Positions 51,670 to 63,900 of a stretch of 64,000 nt of DNA are shown piece after piece. The stretch comes from Entonaema liquescens (taxonomy: Eukaryota; Ascomycota; Sordariomycetes; Xylariales; Xylariaceae): the NCBI GenBank assembly GCA_902805475.1, contig CADCSX010000007.1, positions 2,170,001 to 2,234,000 of the forward strand. Direction: 5' to 3'. Each line of letters begins with the position of its first letter. Positions within the stretch are counted from its first letter, which is position 1. Made by a program: the position numbers and the translations under genes. Below the pieces are notes generated by a model. The model was not told the origin of the DNA. It was given only the letters and a program-made list of their open reading frames with translations, and ran no database searches.

Positions 51670-52464
51670 ATGTATTTCTCTAAGATCACGGCGCTTGCGC
51701 TTCTTGCGCCTTCTGCGCTCGTCTCCGCTACTCCAATCTTCAAGAACCACGGAACACTGGACGGGTGGGATGGAACCAACCACGAACACAAAGGAACCGT
51801 AACTCAGGTCGACAACGTGTCTTACAACTCAGGCTCGTCGATCAAAGTGGTCCAGACATACGACCCTAGTTACACGGGCAGATACCACTCGGAAGTATAC
51901 AAGAAAGATGCCTACAAGGTTGGCGACGAGGGGTTCTACGGCTTTACTTTCAGGCTGCATTCCACCTGGGACACGTCGTCCAAGCAATCCTACAACATCG
52001 CACAATTCATCAGCAACCTAGAGGACAACCCCGACAACACATGCGGGGACGGCTTCATCCCGTCGACGATGATTTGGGTCCAGGGTAACGAGCTCATGAT
52101 CCGCAGCAAGGGCGGCAACATGTGCCACAGCACCCTGAAGAAGTTCACGGTCGGCACGATCAAGCCCGGGACCTGGCACCGCGTGGTCCTCCAGGCCAAG
52201 TGGGCGAGCGATAACTCGGGCTCCCTCAAGGTCTGGCTCGACGGGAAACAGGCGCTGGAGAAGACCGGTCTCGTTACCACGTACAGGGATACGCAGAAGA
52301 AGTACGGGTTCCAGTTCCGCACTGGCTTGTACGCGAACAGCTGGCATGATGACAAGCGCATGGATGGAAATCAAGGTACTAGGCAATTGTGGATTGACGA
52401 AGTTGCCATCGGGAGCAAGTATGAGGATGTGGACCCCGGTATGCAGCAGCAGCAGCAGCAGTAG
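51670..52464 (+). CDS. Secreted polysaccharide lyase, glucuronan-lyase-like (PL20)
   Basis: A single-exon secreted protein of 264 residues. MYFSKITALALLAPSALVSA is a signal peptide with a plausible cut near residue 20. The beta-jelly-roll core has the segments YTGRYHSEVYKKDAYKVGDEGFYGFTFRL, SKQSYNIAQFISNLEDN, WHRVVLQAKWASDNSGSLKVWLDGK and YGFQFRTGLYAN...TRQLWIDEVAIGSKYEDVDP. This matches the fungal PL20 glucuronan lyases and related PL7/alginate-lyase folds, which cleave uronic acid polymers by beta-elimination; the precise substrate is an inference. The C-terminus is an added six-glutamine tail encoded by a CAG array whose last unit is TAG. The gene stands alone in a gene-poor region with no partner cellulase or transporter. 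Confidence 0.82.
   Translation: MYFSKITALALLAPSALVSATPIFKNHGTLDGWDGTNHEHKGTVTQVDNVSYNSGSSIKVVQTYDPSYTGRYHSEVYKKDAYKVGDEGFYGFTFRLHSTWDTSSKQSYNIAQFISNLEDNPDNTCGDGFIPSTMIWVQGNELMIRSKGGNMCHSTLKKFTVGTIKPGTWHRVVLQAKWASDNSGSLKVWLDGKQALEKTGLVTTYRDTQKKYGFQFRTGLYANSWHDDKRMDGNQGTRQLWIDEVAIGSKYEDVDPGMQQQQQQ
52444..52464 (+). repeat. CAG microsatellite forming the lyase C-terminus and stop
   Basis: Six CAG codons run straight into TAG, one base from being a seventh CAG. Repeat length or a point change would alter the protein end directly. Confidence 0.9.
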
Positions 52465-53485
52465 TGGTGCTTCTGAGATGTTTTAGATGGGCTTTTGTGT
52501 TTGGTTTGTGGTTATATATAGATCATTTGTCTTTCTTGGTGTCCTGAGGTTTTAATACAATTAAAATTTTATTCTTTGCGTATTTTCAAATGAGAACCGT
52601 CCAATGAATGATAAATATGTGTGTATATCCGGGGTAATATTTGAGAGAAGTTGTCATTCGGAGAATTCTGTCAAGCGACTGCATATAATAATACCTAATA
52701 ACAGGGCGGGATATGACTACGACCCCATGAATAGACTCAAGTAAGTCAGAATTTAAAAATAATAAGATTAGCGCTAGATACTTGACGTACCTACTCAAAA
52801 CTCTATGAAAGGGGTTACTCCTGAATGTATCAGAGGGGACCTGAACTTGTCGCAGTAGCAAAAAGTCTAACTAACTAATATTAAGTTTTATAAGTTTCAA
52901 TATTAAGTAATAAAGACTACCCGGGGTACATATAATGGTGGGGGGGCGCTTAATCCACTTTGGGTGGCACAGGCCGCAATCCGACCTGGCATCCTAACTA
53001 ATAACTTGTGTAGGTTAAACTAGTTACAGTACATACAACAAATCGATACAACATTCAACATTTACATTTACTCTTAGAACTTCACTTTATGAGACATGCC
53101 AACGACGTCCCTTTATTCTATTTCCACAGTCGCTCATAGCCTTCCTTTTACGCAGTTCCCTATTTTATTATCGAAAACAGACGGTTCGCGTCGGCCCAGT
53201 CCTTGAAATTCGCCCGTTCCGTTTACAATCCAATATCTAGCTTTGTCACGATACAACACGAACTTATCATTCGCCCGACTACACATTCGCTTCTCTCCAT
53301 GAGTGGCGCTGCGGTCTGGTCCCAGACGGTGGGCATCTGGTCGGGTCTGCCACCATGCTAAGCACCTCCGCGACACCGACTCACAAGTCGTTGGGTACAC
53401 AACCTACTAATTCCCCATTGCCGCTTCGCGACCGAGCCTTGATGGCGGGCTTCGACCACCCGCCGCTGGCGATGGTGCCCGAAGT
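52465..53485. other. Intergenic: lyase 3' flank and tsc11 upstream region
   Basis: No gene was recognised. It contains an AT-rich segment with a TATTAAG repeat (52878-52906) and, from about 53.1 kb, a more GC-rich leader before the start codon at 53486. Confidence 0.55.
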
Positions 53486-56400
53486 ATGGCCTCCACGGTT
53501 ACCTCCCTCGCTCCGAGAGGTGGTGCCTCCCTAAACCCCTCCCAACCCCCAGGGAGTTTTAGTTCCGACCTACGCAGCCAAACTATGCAGTCGAGGGCTG
53601 GTTCGAGAGCCGACGTTTACATCCGCGAAAAGCTGGACGAGGATGACGATTCTATCACGGAGAATACGCTCAATGCGTTGAAGGACTCGCTTAGCCGCGA
53701 GATGAAGATTAAGGAGGAAGTGAGAATATGTTAGAAGCTTTAAATGCGAAGAAGGCCAAACAAACCAAAGAGCAACGTCAAAGGGTGGAGGCCGAACTTA
53801 CAGCCTCGAATACGAGGATAAAAGAACTAAAACAGAAGATCACGGATGCGCAGCGGTCCAAGGCTGTGCCCAGCACACCTACGAGAACACGCAACGAGGG
53901 GTTGTTGCGTAATGAGGGTCTGCGATCGCCCCCGAGCGCATCCAGAAGTGGCGCCGGTTCCGACTTCGATGAACCGACAGAATCCCCGACATTCGCACTC
54001 GCCGAAATACTGCAAGCTTTAGAAGTCGAGGGGATGACCCCTGAATATTATGTGGGGGGAGCCAACAATCTCGTGGATCTCTTCAAGAGGTACCCCACGC
54101 TGAAGTATGACTTGGTGTGGTCTATCTTTGGAGATAGGATGCAGGTAATGCTACTTAGTGGCAGTAGGGAAGTAGTAGCTTCAGGATACCGAATGTTACG
54201 ATATGCCATTTCCGACATGGCTTCGCTCAAGAAAATCCGTAGCTTAAACACCGACTTTATGGTGGTCGTGTCTCTCGCCAAGGACCGTAAGGCCGACGTG
54301 GAGCGCGAGCAGGCTCTCAAGTTCGTCCGTGCCTTCTTGGATGTGAAAGATGGCGTTCGTGAGATATCCAGGGCCGTGGTTAGGACTATAGCAGCAGTCG
54401 CCGAGCAAGTCGAAGATCGGCTCCGGCCAATCTGTATCGAAACGCTCGCCGAGATATTATTACGAGATCCCGCGTTACTTGTAGCGTCTGGTGGCTTGGT
54501 CCCGTTATCAGAAACCCTTGCCGAGGGTACTTACAAGTCTCCTGAATCCTTATCTTCGACTTTTCTCTATCTGCTAGATGCGCCACATACGCGTAAGTAT
54601 TTACGAGCGGGATATGAGCTGGAAGTCCTATTCACGGCCTTTACCGATGCCCTATTCTCCTACGAAGGGGTTATAAAACAAAATTCGAGGGCAATTGCTT
54701 CTGCTTTGAAGAGTTGGTCTGGGCTCATGACCCTATCTATGTACAACTTTAGAGCGATTGGCTCCCTAATATCGAGTTTGATGCTGCCCAGCGCGACAAT
54801 TCGGGACACGGTGATGGATTTGCTTTATTCCCTTCTTCGCATCAAACCTCCTGCGTGGGCTACGTCGTATCTGGCAGGGCGACGGTTGACGACGTATGGA
54901 AGAGTAACGACATTGAAATCTTCGACGCCAAGTAAAGACGATACAGTGTATGAAGATGACGGCGCGGAGCAAAACTTCGTCGAGCATTATACAGCATTAC
55001 TTCTTGCTATATTTATTAAAGCAGGGATGATGCCAAACCTACTTCAAGTCGCCCAGGGCACCGACGATCCTATGCTAAAACGGAAAACGACATTGCTCAT
55101 TGGCGAAACCCTCAAACTCGCGAGCAGAATCCTACCTCCGTCTTGGAGCAGCGAACTACAGCTGCTTCCGGAGTTGTTCGCAGCCGCGTCACATTTTGAG
55201 GACGAAGCGCATTTCAACGCAACCGGAATCGTCTACCAGATTAGCAGCGTAAGCCGGACGCTTTATCGGTCGTCTCCCACAGGTTATGCTCCCGGATATC
55301 TTCCTTCTAGTAGTATGTTAGAAAATATGGGCCATGCCGAGGAGGCGCCAAAGGCCAATGCCTTAATTAACCCAGATGACGCTACATTCCGCCAGCTACT
55401 AATAGACTCGGGGGTTCTCGGTCATTCGAATCCTTCTAAATGGGACTGGGATGTTGTCCTTAAGATAATCGAAGGGCCGTTGATGAACGGTAAACGTTTA
55501 GAAGAAGCCATCAAGGCGTCGAAGTTCGCAAAAAGACTAGTAGGTTTTTATCGGCCTTTCAAATTCAAATTCTCGGAAATCAAGAGCACGCGAAATACCC
55601 AGAAATATGTCAGGGTTGGTTGCGCACTTTTTCATACGCTACTCCAGACAACGGAAGGGATAAGATATTTGTGGGATAACAAGTTGCTGAGGCAAATCGC
55701 CGAATGCCTAGCTCAGTGTGATCCGGTAAGAATATTCATATCGAAAGATATATGGATGAAAATACTTATTCTTGCTTATAGACCAGCGGCTTGACAGCGC
55801 AGTATCCGATGTTTTCGCGAGATCGTCTTACCGATACGCTGTGCGGCGGTTATTTCCCTATGCTTGGTGTTCTGAGCAGTGATCCCGGGGGGTTACGGAT
55901 GCTTGAGAGATGGCGCATCTTCAATATGATGTATCATATCGTCGATTTTAAGCAAAGGCCGGATCTCATCAAGCTGCTTCTTAGTCATCTTGACTATAGT
56001 CTTCAAGGTCACCCGCGCGTGCTACTGTCGAAGGCTTTAACAGCCGGCACTAAAGAAATGCGAATCCATAGCACTACTGTTCTTCGAAAATATGCGACAA
56101 GGCAGCGAGTGACGCCAACCGGCCAACTCATCTCCGACTCCAAGTGGGCGATTCAACTACTTGTCACACAGCTTTACGATCCAGAAGTTGAAGTCTGTGC
56201 CACGGCCGTTAAGATTCTCGAGAAGGCCTGCAATAGTAAGGCGCTGTTGGAGTATATAGTGGAATGCCGACCTGCATTGGACCACCTTGGCGAGATCGGA
56301 GCACCCTTATTGCTCCGATTTTTGTCTACCTCTATCGGTTATCACTATTTGGATGGCTTGGACTACATAAGTAACGAAATGGACGATTGGTTCCTCGGGC

Positions 56401-57401
56401 GCAATGATACGTACGTCAGTCTCATAGAGGCTAGTTTGGCACGTTCTTTCATCGATACTCAGGAAGATCAACCGCACCGCCTCAGCATATACGAAGACGA
56501 CTTGGACACAGATCAGGACAATCATGTACCGCCTCACTTCTACCGGGAATTAACACGCACTAGAGAGGGTTGTAAATTGCTCGAAGACAAAGGCCACTTC
56601 GAAGAATTCGCTTCGACCATTAGGGAGTATGGGATGCTGTCAGACGATCCCGAACTTCTTACCAAAGTTAAAGGTTGCTTGTGGGCAGTTGGAAATGTCG
56701 GTTCAATGGAGCTTGGTGCTCCGTTTTTGGAATCGACGGATGTAGTAGAACATATTGTCAAAATCGCCGAATCTCACGACGTGATGAGTCTTAGAGGTAC
56801 TGCTTTTTTCGTCTTGGGTTTGATATCGAGATCTACACATGGACTAGAGATACTCTCTGAGCACGGTTGGGAGTCAAATACTACACCTTTAGGGATGTCG
56901 TTGGGGCTTTGCGTTCCTTCGAATCTTTCCAAATTCTTCTCTTGCAAACCCTGGAAACACGAGATACCCGCACACATCAAGGTATTAGATACCCAGAAAA
57001 CAGTGCTTGAACCGCCATCAGTGGAAATCGACGAGCAGGACCCGACGAACAGGCGCATATTAGAGCTTATGACCGAGCTAGGCAACATGGTGCTATATAA
57101 GAAGGCCAAGGTGGAATTGCTTCAATTACGACATAAAAAGGCTCCGGGATTCCGACAACCTTCCTTGTTTCGCAAGGTTCTGGCATTATTGGAATGCCAT
57201 CACTATAGACTGCCAGATCGCCATCTGGTAATCGAATTGTTCGACAAGAGCGTCCTACGGCATATCGTTTACGGGGAGGAAAGTAGCGACGAATCGGCGA
57301 GTAGCTCGGGCGACGAGCAGAGGACGGAGCGGCAAAGGAGCATAAGCGACCCCGCCGAAATGGAAAGGATAATATCTAGGGCGCACAACTCATCGATATA
57401 G
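53486..57401 (+). CDS. tsc11: TORC2 subunit Rictor/Tsc11-Ste20 type (frame broken once)
   Basis: Rictor (Avo3/Tsc11/Ste16/Ste20) is the core scaffold of TOR complex 2, which controls AGC kinases, actin polarity and plasma-membrane homeostasis. Two exons are 53486-55725 and 55782-57401, in phase 0 at the intron. After a Ser-rich start come ADVYIREKLDEDDDSITENTLNAL, a coiled coil (NMLEALNAKKAKQTKEQRQRVEAEL), the Rictor armadillo repeats (LSSTFLYLLDAPHTRKYLRAGYELEVL, IRDTVMDLLYSLLRIKPPAW) and a C-terminal Rictor-V-like region (LFLRD-type GTAFFVLGLISRSTHG, LELMTELGNMV). A frame break occurs at about 53716-53717, where one G of GGG is missing between MKIKEG and SENML; the first frame would stop at 53734. 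Corrected length is 1,286 residues, near S. pombe Ste20. An alternative upstream start is not excluded, since fungal N-termini are often longer. Confidence 0.93.
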
Positions 57402-58542
57402 CAGGGTGCGTGTGAGGGTATAACAGTTGAATATCATTACCGGCTAGGACGGGACGGGGAAGGTGGAAAACATCTAGGAGCAAGCTAAATTATCCTGGGA
57501 TTTTGGACACGGGCGAGATATAAGTCTGCTTGTTTTGTTTGTTTTTGTTTCTGGGAAACTGGACTTGGCACGATTCAAGAGCTCAACCCTACCTAACCTA
57601 TACCTACCTATCTACTTGTAAAAAAAGCAATTTAGACGCCGACATGATCCCGAGAGAAAGGAGAGAGAAGAGAGGGGAAAATCATTCGTTGCAAGCTACG
57701 CATGCATTCCATATTTGGGAAGGGGCGGATACCGGAGGCGGTGGTGTTGTTGTCTTGCATATGGCGTGGTGTGGTGGTGGCTACTGTAGGTACATTGGTT
57801 GGGGCGGGCGGAATGGCTACGATGCCGGAACTGAACTTTGTTTTGATCTATCTGTGTTTCTGCTCTGGGTGCTTTGTGCTGTGCTGCGTTGTGTTGTAAT
57901 GTATGTCTTTTGCTAAGCAGATGGTGTGCGCAAATCTGAAATTTATAGGGTTACCACACCTCCTCCGTACCTTATTCCGTTTTTGACATATGGCCAGGGC
58001 GTTAGTTGGCTGTACACGCAAAATCACCACGATCATTATTATCGTCTACGATCTTCTTTCCCGCTATTTCAGTAAAAGAGTGGTTTTATTTTCGAATCTA
58101 CTACGCTGTGGCGTTTCTCGGAAGCGGAAAAGGGGAAGGGGGCTAGGGAAATACCAAGGCACGTAAAGCGGGCAAGCAAGTGTGTATTAGGTAGAAATAG
58201 GTTAGTTTCAGGTAGGTAGGTATATATCTAATATACTATACAAGAGTTCTTGAAAATGCGATGTGATTTCTACGAGGTAGGTATGTATTTGGTTGAGTTA
58301 AATACGAGGTCAATAGCGGTTCCCCTTATAAAGCCTTTTCGAAATTCGCCATCGCAAGTTTCTGTCACGCAGTATCTCTCCCCGTCATATACTTTCAGAA
58401 TCACTAATAATTTCTTAGTACCTTTTTCGAACCCTAGATTGCACTACAAAACAACCAGCCCTTCATGGAGCATTCCCATACGATTATCCTTTCATCTCAT
58501 CTCTTTCTTTACCCACTAAACACAGTATGCAAATACATCTAT
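57402..58542. other. Convergent 3' region between tsc11 and the deacetylase
   Basis: No gene was recognised. It has GTGGTGTTGTTG and GGTGGTGG simple sequence near 57740-57780 and TAGGTAGGTA words near 58185-58225. It probably carries both 3' untranslated regions. Confidence 0.55.
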
Positions 58543-60951
58543 CTATCTAGCTCCACTTGTCTCTTCAGCCCTTCGATCTTCCGTCTTAGTTTTAGTCTTA
58601 GTCTTTGATGAAGAATGGCTAGTGGAATGAGACGTCGAGTGAGAAGTAGAATGCGAGGTGGATTTCCGGGTGGATGAGCGAGACGTCGAGGAGGACTTGC
58701 TAGTTGATTTCGAGGTCGACTTCGATGTTGACTTCTTGGTTGTTTTACTACTGCTCGTGCTCGTCTTAGTTGAAGTTGTTGGGACTGGGGGTGGTGGTGT
58801 CACTGATGTTGAAGGCGAAGTGGTGGAAGAGGTGGGAGAAGCACTGGTGCTGGTAGGAGGTAGTGAAGTCTCTGGAGGGGATGGAGATGGGTCGCTTGCC
58901 TGGCATCCTGATCCGAAAGCTGATTGGCAACCTTCGCCGCAGTAGTCAATGGTTGAGCCGCACCAGCCGTGTCTACAGTGTCGAATCAAGTTAGTAGCAT
59001 GTCCCAAACAACGATTGACTTTTCATATTCATATTTCGTAACATAAATTTTTGAGACGCCAAGCGTCTACCAGATCATGAATCCCGACATAAGCCCATTC
59101 TAAAAGAGCACTGAAATAAGAACTACACTGACTCTGAACAGCAGTTTCCAAATTCCGATCCCTCGCAAGTGAATCCATCACCACAGTTTCCCTCAATCGA
59201 TGGTGTAAGCGTTCCGGTGGGGGCGGGTCCCGATTTTGTGGTCGTCGTTAAGGGGTCATCAGGGGTTCCCGGTCCGTTCGGGAGCGGGAGGCTAGTCGGG
59301 AACGGCGAGTCCGCCGAAGAGCAGGTTCCAAATTCCGGACGACAGTTGGAGCCGCAATAGTCGATGGAGCCACCGCACCATCTATTAGTAGAACAACCTA
59401 GTTGCATGGATTAAACTTAGGGTTAAGGCGATTGCCAGGGTATACATACAGTTTCCGTATTCAGAGCCCGCGCAAGTTACCCCGTCGCCGCATCGGCCGT
59501 CCTCGCTAACCTTCAAGGTGCTAGTCGGCTTGCTTGGGCCGGTGGTCGTGGGCGTAGGGGGGGCCGTGGGAGTTAGGCAAGACCAAGTGCCAGTCGGAGC
59601 ACGGATAGTGAAGCTATACTCGGGAACCTTACCGCTGCCGGCTCGGTACCAGTTCTCCGGGGGTCGCCTAAGCATTGCCCAACGGTAACAGACCTATAGC
59701 CGTGGCTGAAGAGCGATTCGAGGATATAATCTGTGAGATTGTAGACGGTTTGGTAGTGAATGTCGTGCTCGATTTCGAGATAACTATCCTCGCACGGGCT
59801 AGATCCATCGACTGCATCATCCCATATATCTTTGCTAGTCTGAATTTGGCTTGCATCATCATGGAGGTATCCTTCGGTATCCAGGTCAAAGTATATAGCG
59901 TGATATCCGAGGTTAGCTAACTGGGTCTGGCAAGAAGCGGGACAGATGGAATAGGGCGGCCTGTCTCAAAATCAGTACAAGTTTCTTTCCTCTTAAGGGG
60001 TTGTCAGTACCAACCTCATATAGGTAGGGAAGTAACCAAGAATATCATTAAACGCAATCTCATTCCATATCATTTGGTTCTTGAACTGAGTTGTAGTCAA
60101 CTGGCTGAAGTTCTCGTGTGACCAAGTATGGCTTGCGATCTGATGACCCTCGGCGGCCATTCGCTACAACTAGTTAGTATTCGTCCCCAAATTCTCTAGA
60201 TGAAGCATTTTACTTGAATAACGGAAGCCCAGGGCAAGTCTGGGTCATTGATTTTTCCCTTTCCTAGGTTGTTACCGGTAATGAAAAAGGTGGCTTTCGC
60301 CTCATATTTCTTCGTCCTTGTTAGCACAGTCTTTAGAATATTGCAGGGTGATTTTAACACATACGGCAAACTTGTCGAGGAGGTCATTGGTATACTCATA
60401 TGGGCCATCGTCAAATGTTACAGCGATGTCACCGTTATTTACGCAGTCATAAATACCCACACCACCGTATCGTACCTTGCCCAGCTTCGGGCGCGCTATA
60501 GTTGATGTATCCTCGCCGGAAGGTTTTTGGTTACCATCACATGCCGGTCCGTAGTTGATTTGGCAGTCGGGCGAAGTGCAGTACTCTTCTCCTGTACCGC
60601 ACCAACTAAATCCAATTAGCACAATACAAATAAATAGGAAGTCTAGGCAACTAACCCTTCGGCTGAGCAGCACTGGCTAGCCGGACAAGTACCACGGTTT
60701 GCACCGCATCGCCCGCTCCTTTGTCGGGGTTCAAGTTCGCCTCGCCCCTCGAGTTCTTCTTCATCCCGAGCCTCTAACATTTCTGCTCTCCTCATGGCCC
60801 GCGCCTGAGCATCCCATCTCTTTCCCCCCTTAAACTCGGATAAGAATCTGCGAGCCCCGGCAAGCTTTGGCAAACCATGATCGGGTTGATCTGCATGCGC
60901 AGCTGTCTGACCGGCGCAAGCGGCCAGGACCAAGGTGTTCCACCAGCGCAT
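58543..60951 (-). CDS. Secreted chitin-deacetylase-like enzyme with three CBM18 modules (frame broken once)
   Basis: Carbohydrate-esterase-4 enzyme predicted to remove acetyl groups from chitin or chitooligosaccharides. Seven exons, 60951-60656, 60605-60365, 60309-60214, 60163-60015, 59960-59450, 59397-59133 and 58972-58543, total 662 residues after one correction. MRWWNTLVLAACAGQTAAHA is a signal peptide. Order: chitin-binding CBM18 (CGANRGTCPASQCCSAEGWCG); NodB catalytic domain with TFDDGP (about 162-167), HTWSH (223-227), RPPYS (from 261) and later EHD-type His; then two more CBM18 modules (GDGVTCAGSEYGNCCS and GDGFTCEGSEFGNCCSEHGWCG); then a Ser/Thr-rich stalk of repeated STSKS/STSHS ending EETSGAR. 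A frame break lies in the G/C run at 59659-59663, five instead of six, between CLGDP and PENWYRAG; uncorrected, the last two CBM18 modules are lost. Such enzymes act on hyphal walls or infection structures. Confidence 0.9.
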
Positions 60952-63900
60952 TGCGATAAATGCAGTACAGTCCCGTTATTATGAAGCGAATGTCAGGGTT
61001 AGGCACAACGAATCCTCAAGCCACGAGATTTCCCAGAGCCCATAGAAGCAAGACAGATGGAGTGGGAATCCAAGCATCTTAATAGATCTCAGGCCAAGAC
61101 ATCGAATGGCACAGGGGTTGCATTCTTAGTATATAGAGCCACGCGTACCCGAATGCTATGAGAAGTGACGATCCAGGAAAAAGCTCTAAGAAAAACACAT
61201 GGTTTCCGGATCGGAGCTTGATCAACCCTGTGAGGAGCATTGTAGATATACCCGGATGCTACCTTGGCAGCAGACCACCTGCATTAACGAGCCACTCATA
61301 AAAAATGTATTGCAGGAGCACATATTGAGTTGCTTTGCAGCCGTCATGGCGCCTTTAAAAAGGCTGGACTGGCCAAAATGTTACTCTCATGGTTAGAGCA
61401 CGAACACGAGATTGAAAAAGTATCCCTACCATGCATTGTTAACGCTGCAAGTTCAATCCAGCGTTTACGAAGGCATACTACATTACTGCCCATGTCAGAT
61501 AGCCCAAAATAGGTTGTTCCCCATCTCTATGCTCTAGATTTGGGGTATCTGGGATGAAGGCTTTGTCGTGGCAAATACTAGTTTTGCTCAATAAAGACAT
61601 CTTCGGTGATTCATGTCGAGGATGCTCATAAAAGCCTCGCCTCTTCCGGGTTGAAGGTACCGGCCGGGGGGAATTCGGTTGAAGACTTGATCTCCATGAT
61701 CGGCTCTTTTGGTAATAGAAACAAGTTAAGAGTGACTCGTCATCTTTCCCCAGATGGTCGGCAAAGCGAGAGGGCGTCTATCTGAATGCTTCTTGTGGGG
61801 TTCGTAGACGCGTCCTTGGGTTGAAAAGCGACGTTAGGATGGAATTCTTTCGGCCCGCCAAGGCTCGCCTCGTTAGTCCAGCCCTTCACCTAGTAGATGG
61901 TTGAAAAGTGACGGGGGGAAGGATTGGAGAACGGTTATATTATATTAATTTGAAAATATCCTAAAAGCAACCTACCATCTGGCCTGCATTGCATAACGTC
62001 TGTTCGAGAACTACCCTCCTATTCCCTGGGAACCACTAGCCGCAAAACTTTTCAACCGAAAACTCGCGTTATAGAGAATAATAAGACAGAAAAAATTAAA
62101 TTAATTGGAATGGATTGTTACGTTGTTGTAGTCCTTGAGAGCGACCACCAAACCCACGCGTTTATGTGTTATACCCATAGCCGGAATGGCGCAATTCGGA
62201 TGCCGGCTCAGCAGGTAGATCATTCAAAAGGATGACGAGTCTCGGCAGGCTCGCTCCGCAGCAGTCGGAAATATGATGAGATGTCCTCAGGGTGTATTTC
62301 TTTTTGTTTTGTAACGTGGAAGAGAAACGTGCCATCGTCATTCCTACGATATGTGGACATCTGGAAATGCGAGTTGTTGTAAGCGAGTTGCCTTAATGAA
62401 GAGAGCGTCTTTTTATTTTTAGACACCCTGAGCTAAAGTAAATGGAGAATCCGTACTTTAGGTATCAAATACATGGAATGTGTTAAGGGGTTAGAAGCGC
62501 GGCTATGGGTCCCCTTTCTCGCCTTTCTCAAGGGGAAGTAATAAAGTTAGCTAGGCAATCTAGCTTGGCTACTCTTCTTAGATGTGAATTATAAGAATAA
62601 ATGAAGAAAAACAGGAGACGTTTCAAATACTACAAGTACAGCCGTTATACATAGATCGAGCTGCAGAGCTTATAACTTGAAGCAATTCCCTGGTCTAGCC
62701 TTCTACATGCCATCAGGAGGCCTTAAACATGCCTGTACTAGACTGGCTATGTTCCATTAGAATGAATCGTATGAGGTAAAAGAAAGTCTTAGCTACTTGT
62801 TGATTTCTATTAGTATTCGGAGACCTGGCATGGGAACAACATGGAAAGCCGGAAACAGCCTCGCTCACAACATCAACCCCACCGTGCAAATATGTAAATG
62901 TGTAAGCGTGTAAGCGCTTTGAACCACTTGAAGATATCCGCAGTTGAGGGTCTAGCTCATCATACGTTACGACTTACACGAGGGTAAGGGGAATCGGGTT
63001 TTAGAAGCGGCACCATGTTATCGTGGAACCAGAGCGCTCAACGTAACATGACTTTGACAGCATTAGAGGCAGAGATAATGCATGTTGCTCGCAACGTTCG
63101 GAATGGCTTCCGGTCAACATTTTTTGGACTCTATCATGATAAAGATGCCGCCTTAAAATTGTAATTAATGAAGATTGCCTAGAACGAGCACCAGCGACTA
63201 GAAATAGCGATGCGAGAATACGATGGCCCTATTCTTAGACAACCACTGTAAATTAACTCTTAAGATCTGGATAGGTAGTTGAGCTTGGCTCGAGACTTTC
63301 AACTAGAATGAGTGATATTGATGTCTTCATGGGGTCTTCTCGAACCTAAGCTTGATGCCGCCTTTTTGGTTTCTAGAAAGTTCCCCTTTCTTTAGGACAA
63401 TAGCCATGGCCTGAGCATTCCAAGATTCTCCCAGTCTATCATATTAGAGTTGAGACTACTCGCGTCTCTAGCATGTCAATATAGTATTTATGGCATAAAT
63501 CACATCGATCTAGTAGTTGGATTCTATTGTATCCTCGTAAGCCTCCTGGGCCATCATCTGGGAGCTGGTCATTGGCATTTTGATCATGTCGCAATAGTAC
63601 AAGATGCACAAAGGTAAATTAGCATGTATACTCATCATATTCTACTAATGATTTTATCTACTCACCACAATAGCGGTAAATACGCCATCATAGGTTCACT
63701 GATATAAATGACCTAAGGGTATTCTCATCTAGGTATCAAACCATCCAATTGGCCCGCACAGTATCCAAGTGTTGGACTTTAGAGATCACTGGCGTCACCC
63801 CTTTTAGCATCAGTAACCGCCGTGAGTCAGGCTTAATGGCAACAAGCACCTGACCAAAAGCATGATGTGTAAAATTGATCTTTTACCACCAGGTCACTGT

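Noticed and set aside
12094..60951. Programmed ribosomal frameshifting as the cause of the broken frames
   Set aside because: The sites share no slippery heptamer or common direction, include both insertions and deletions, and sit in genes not known for recoding.
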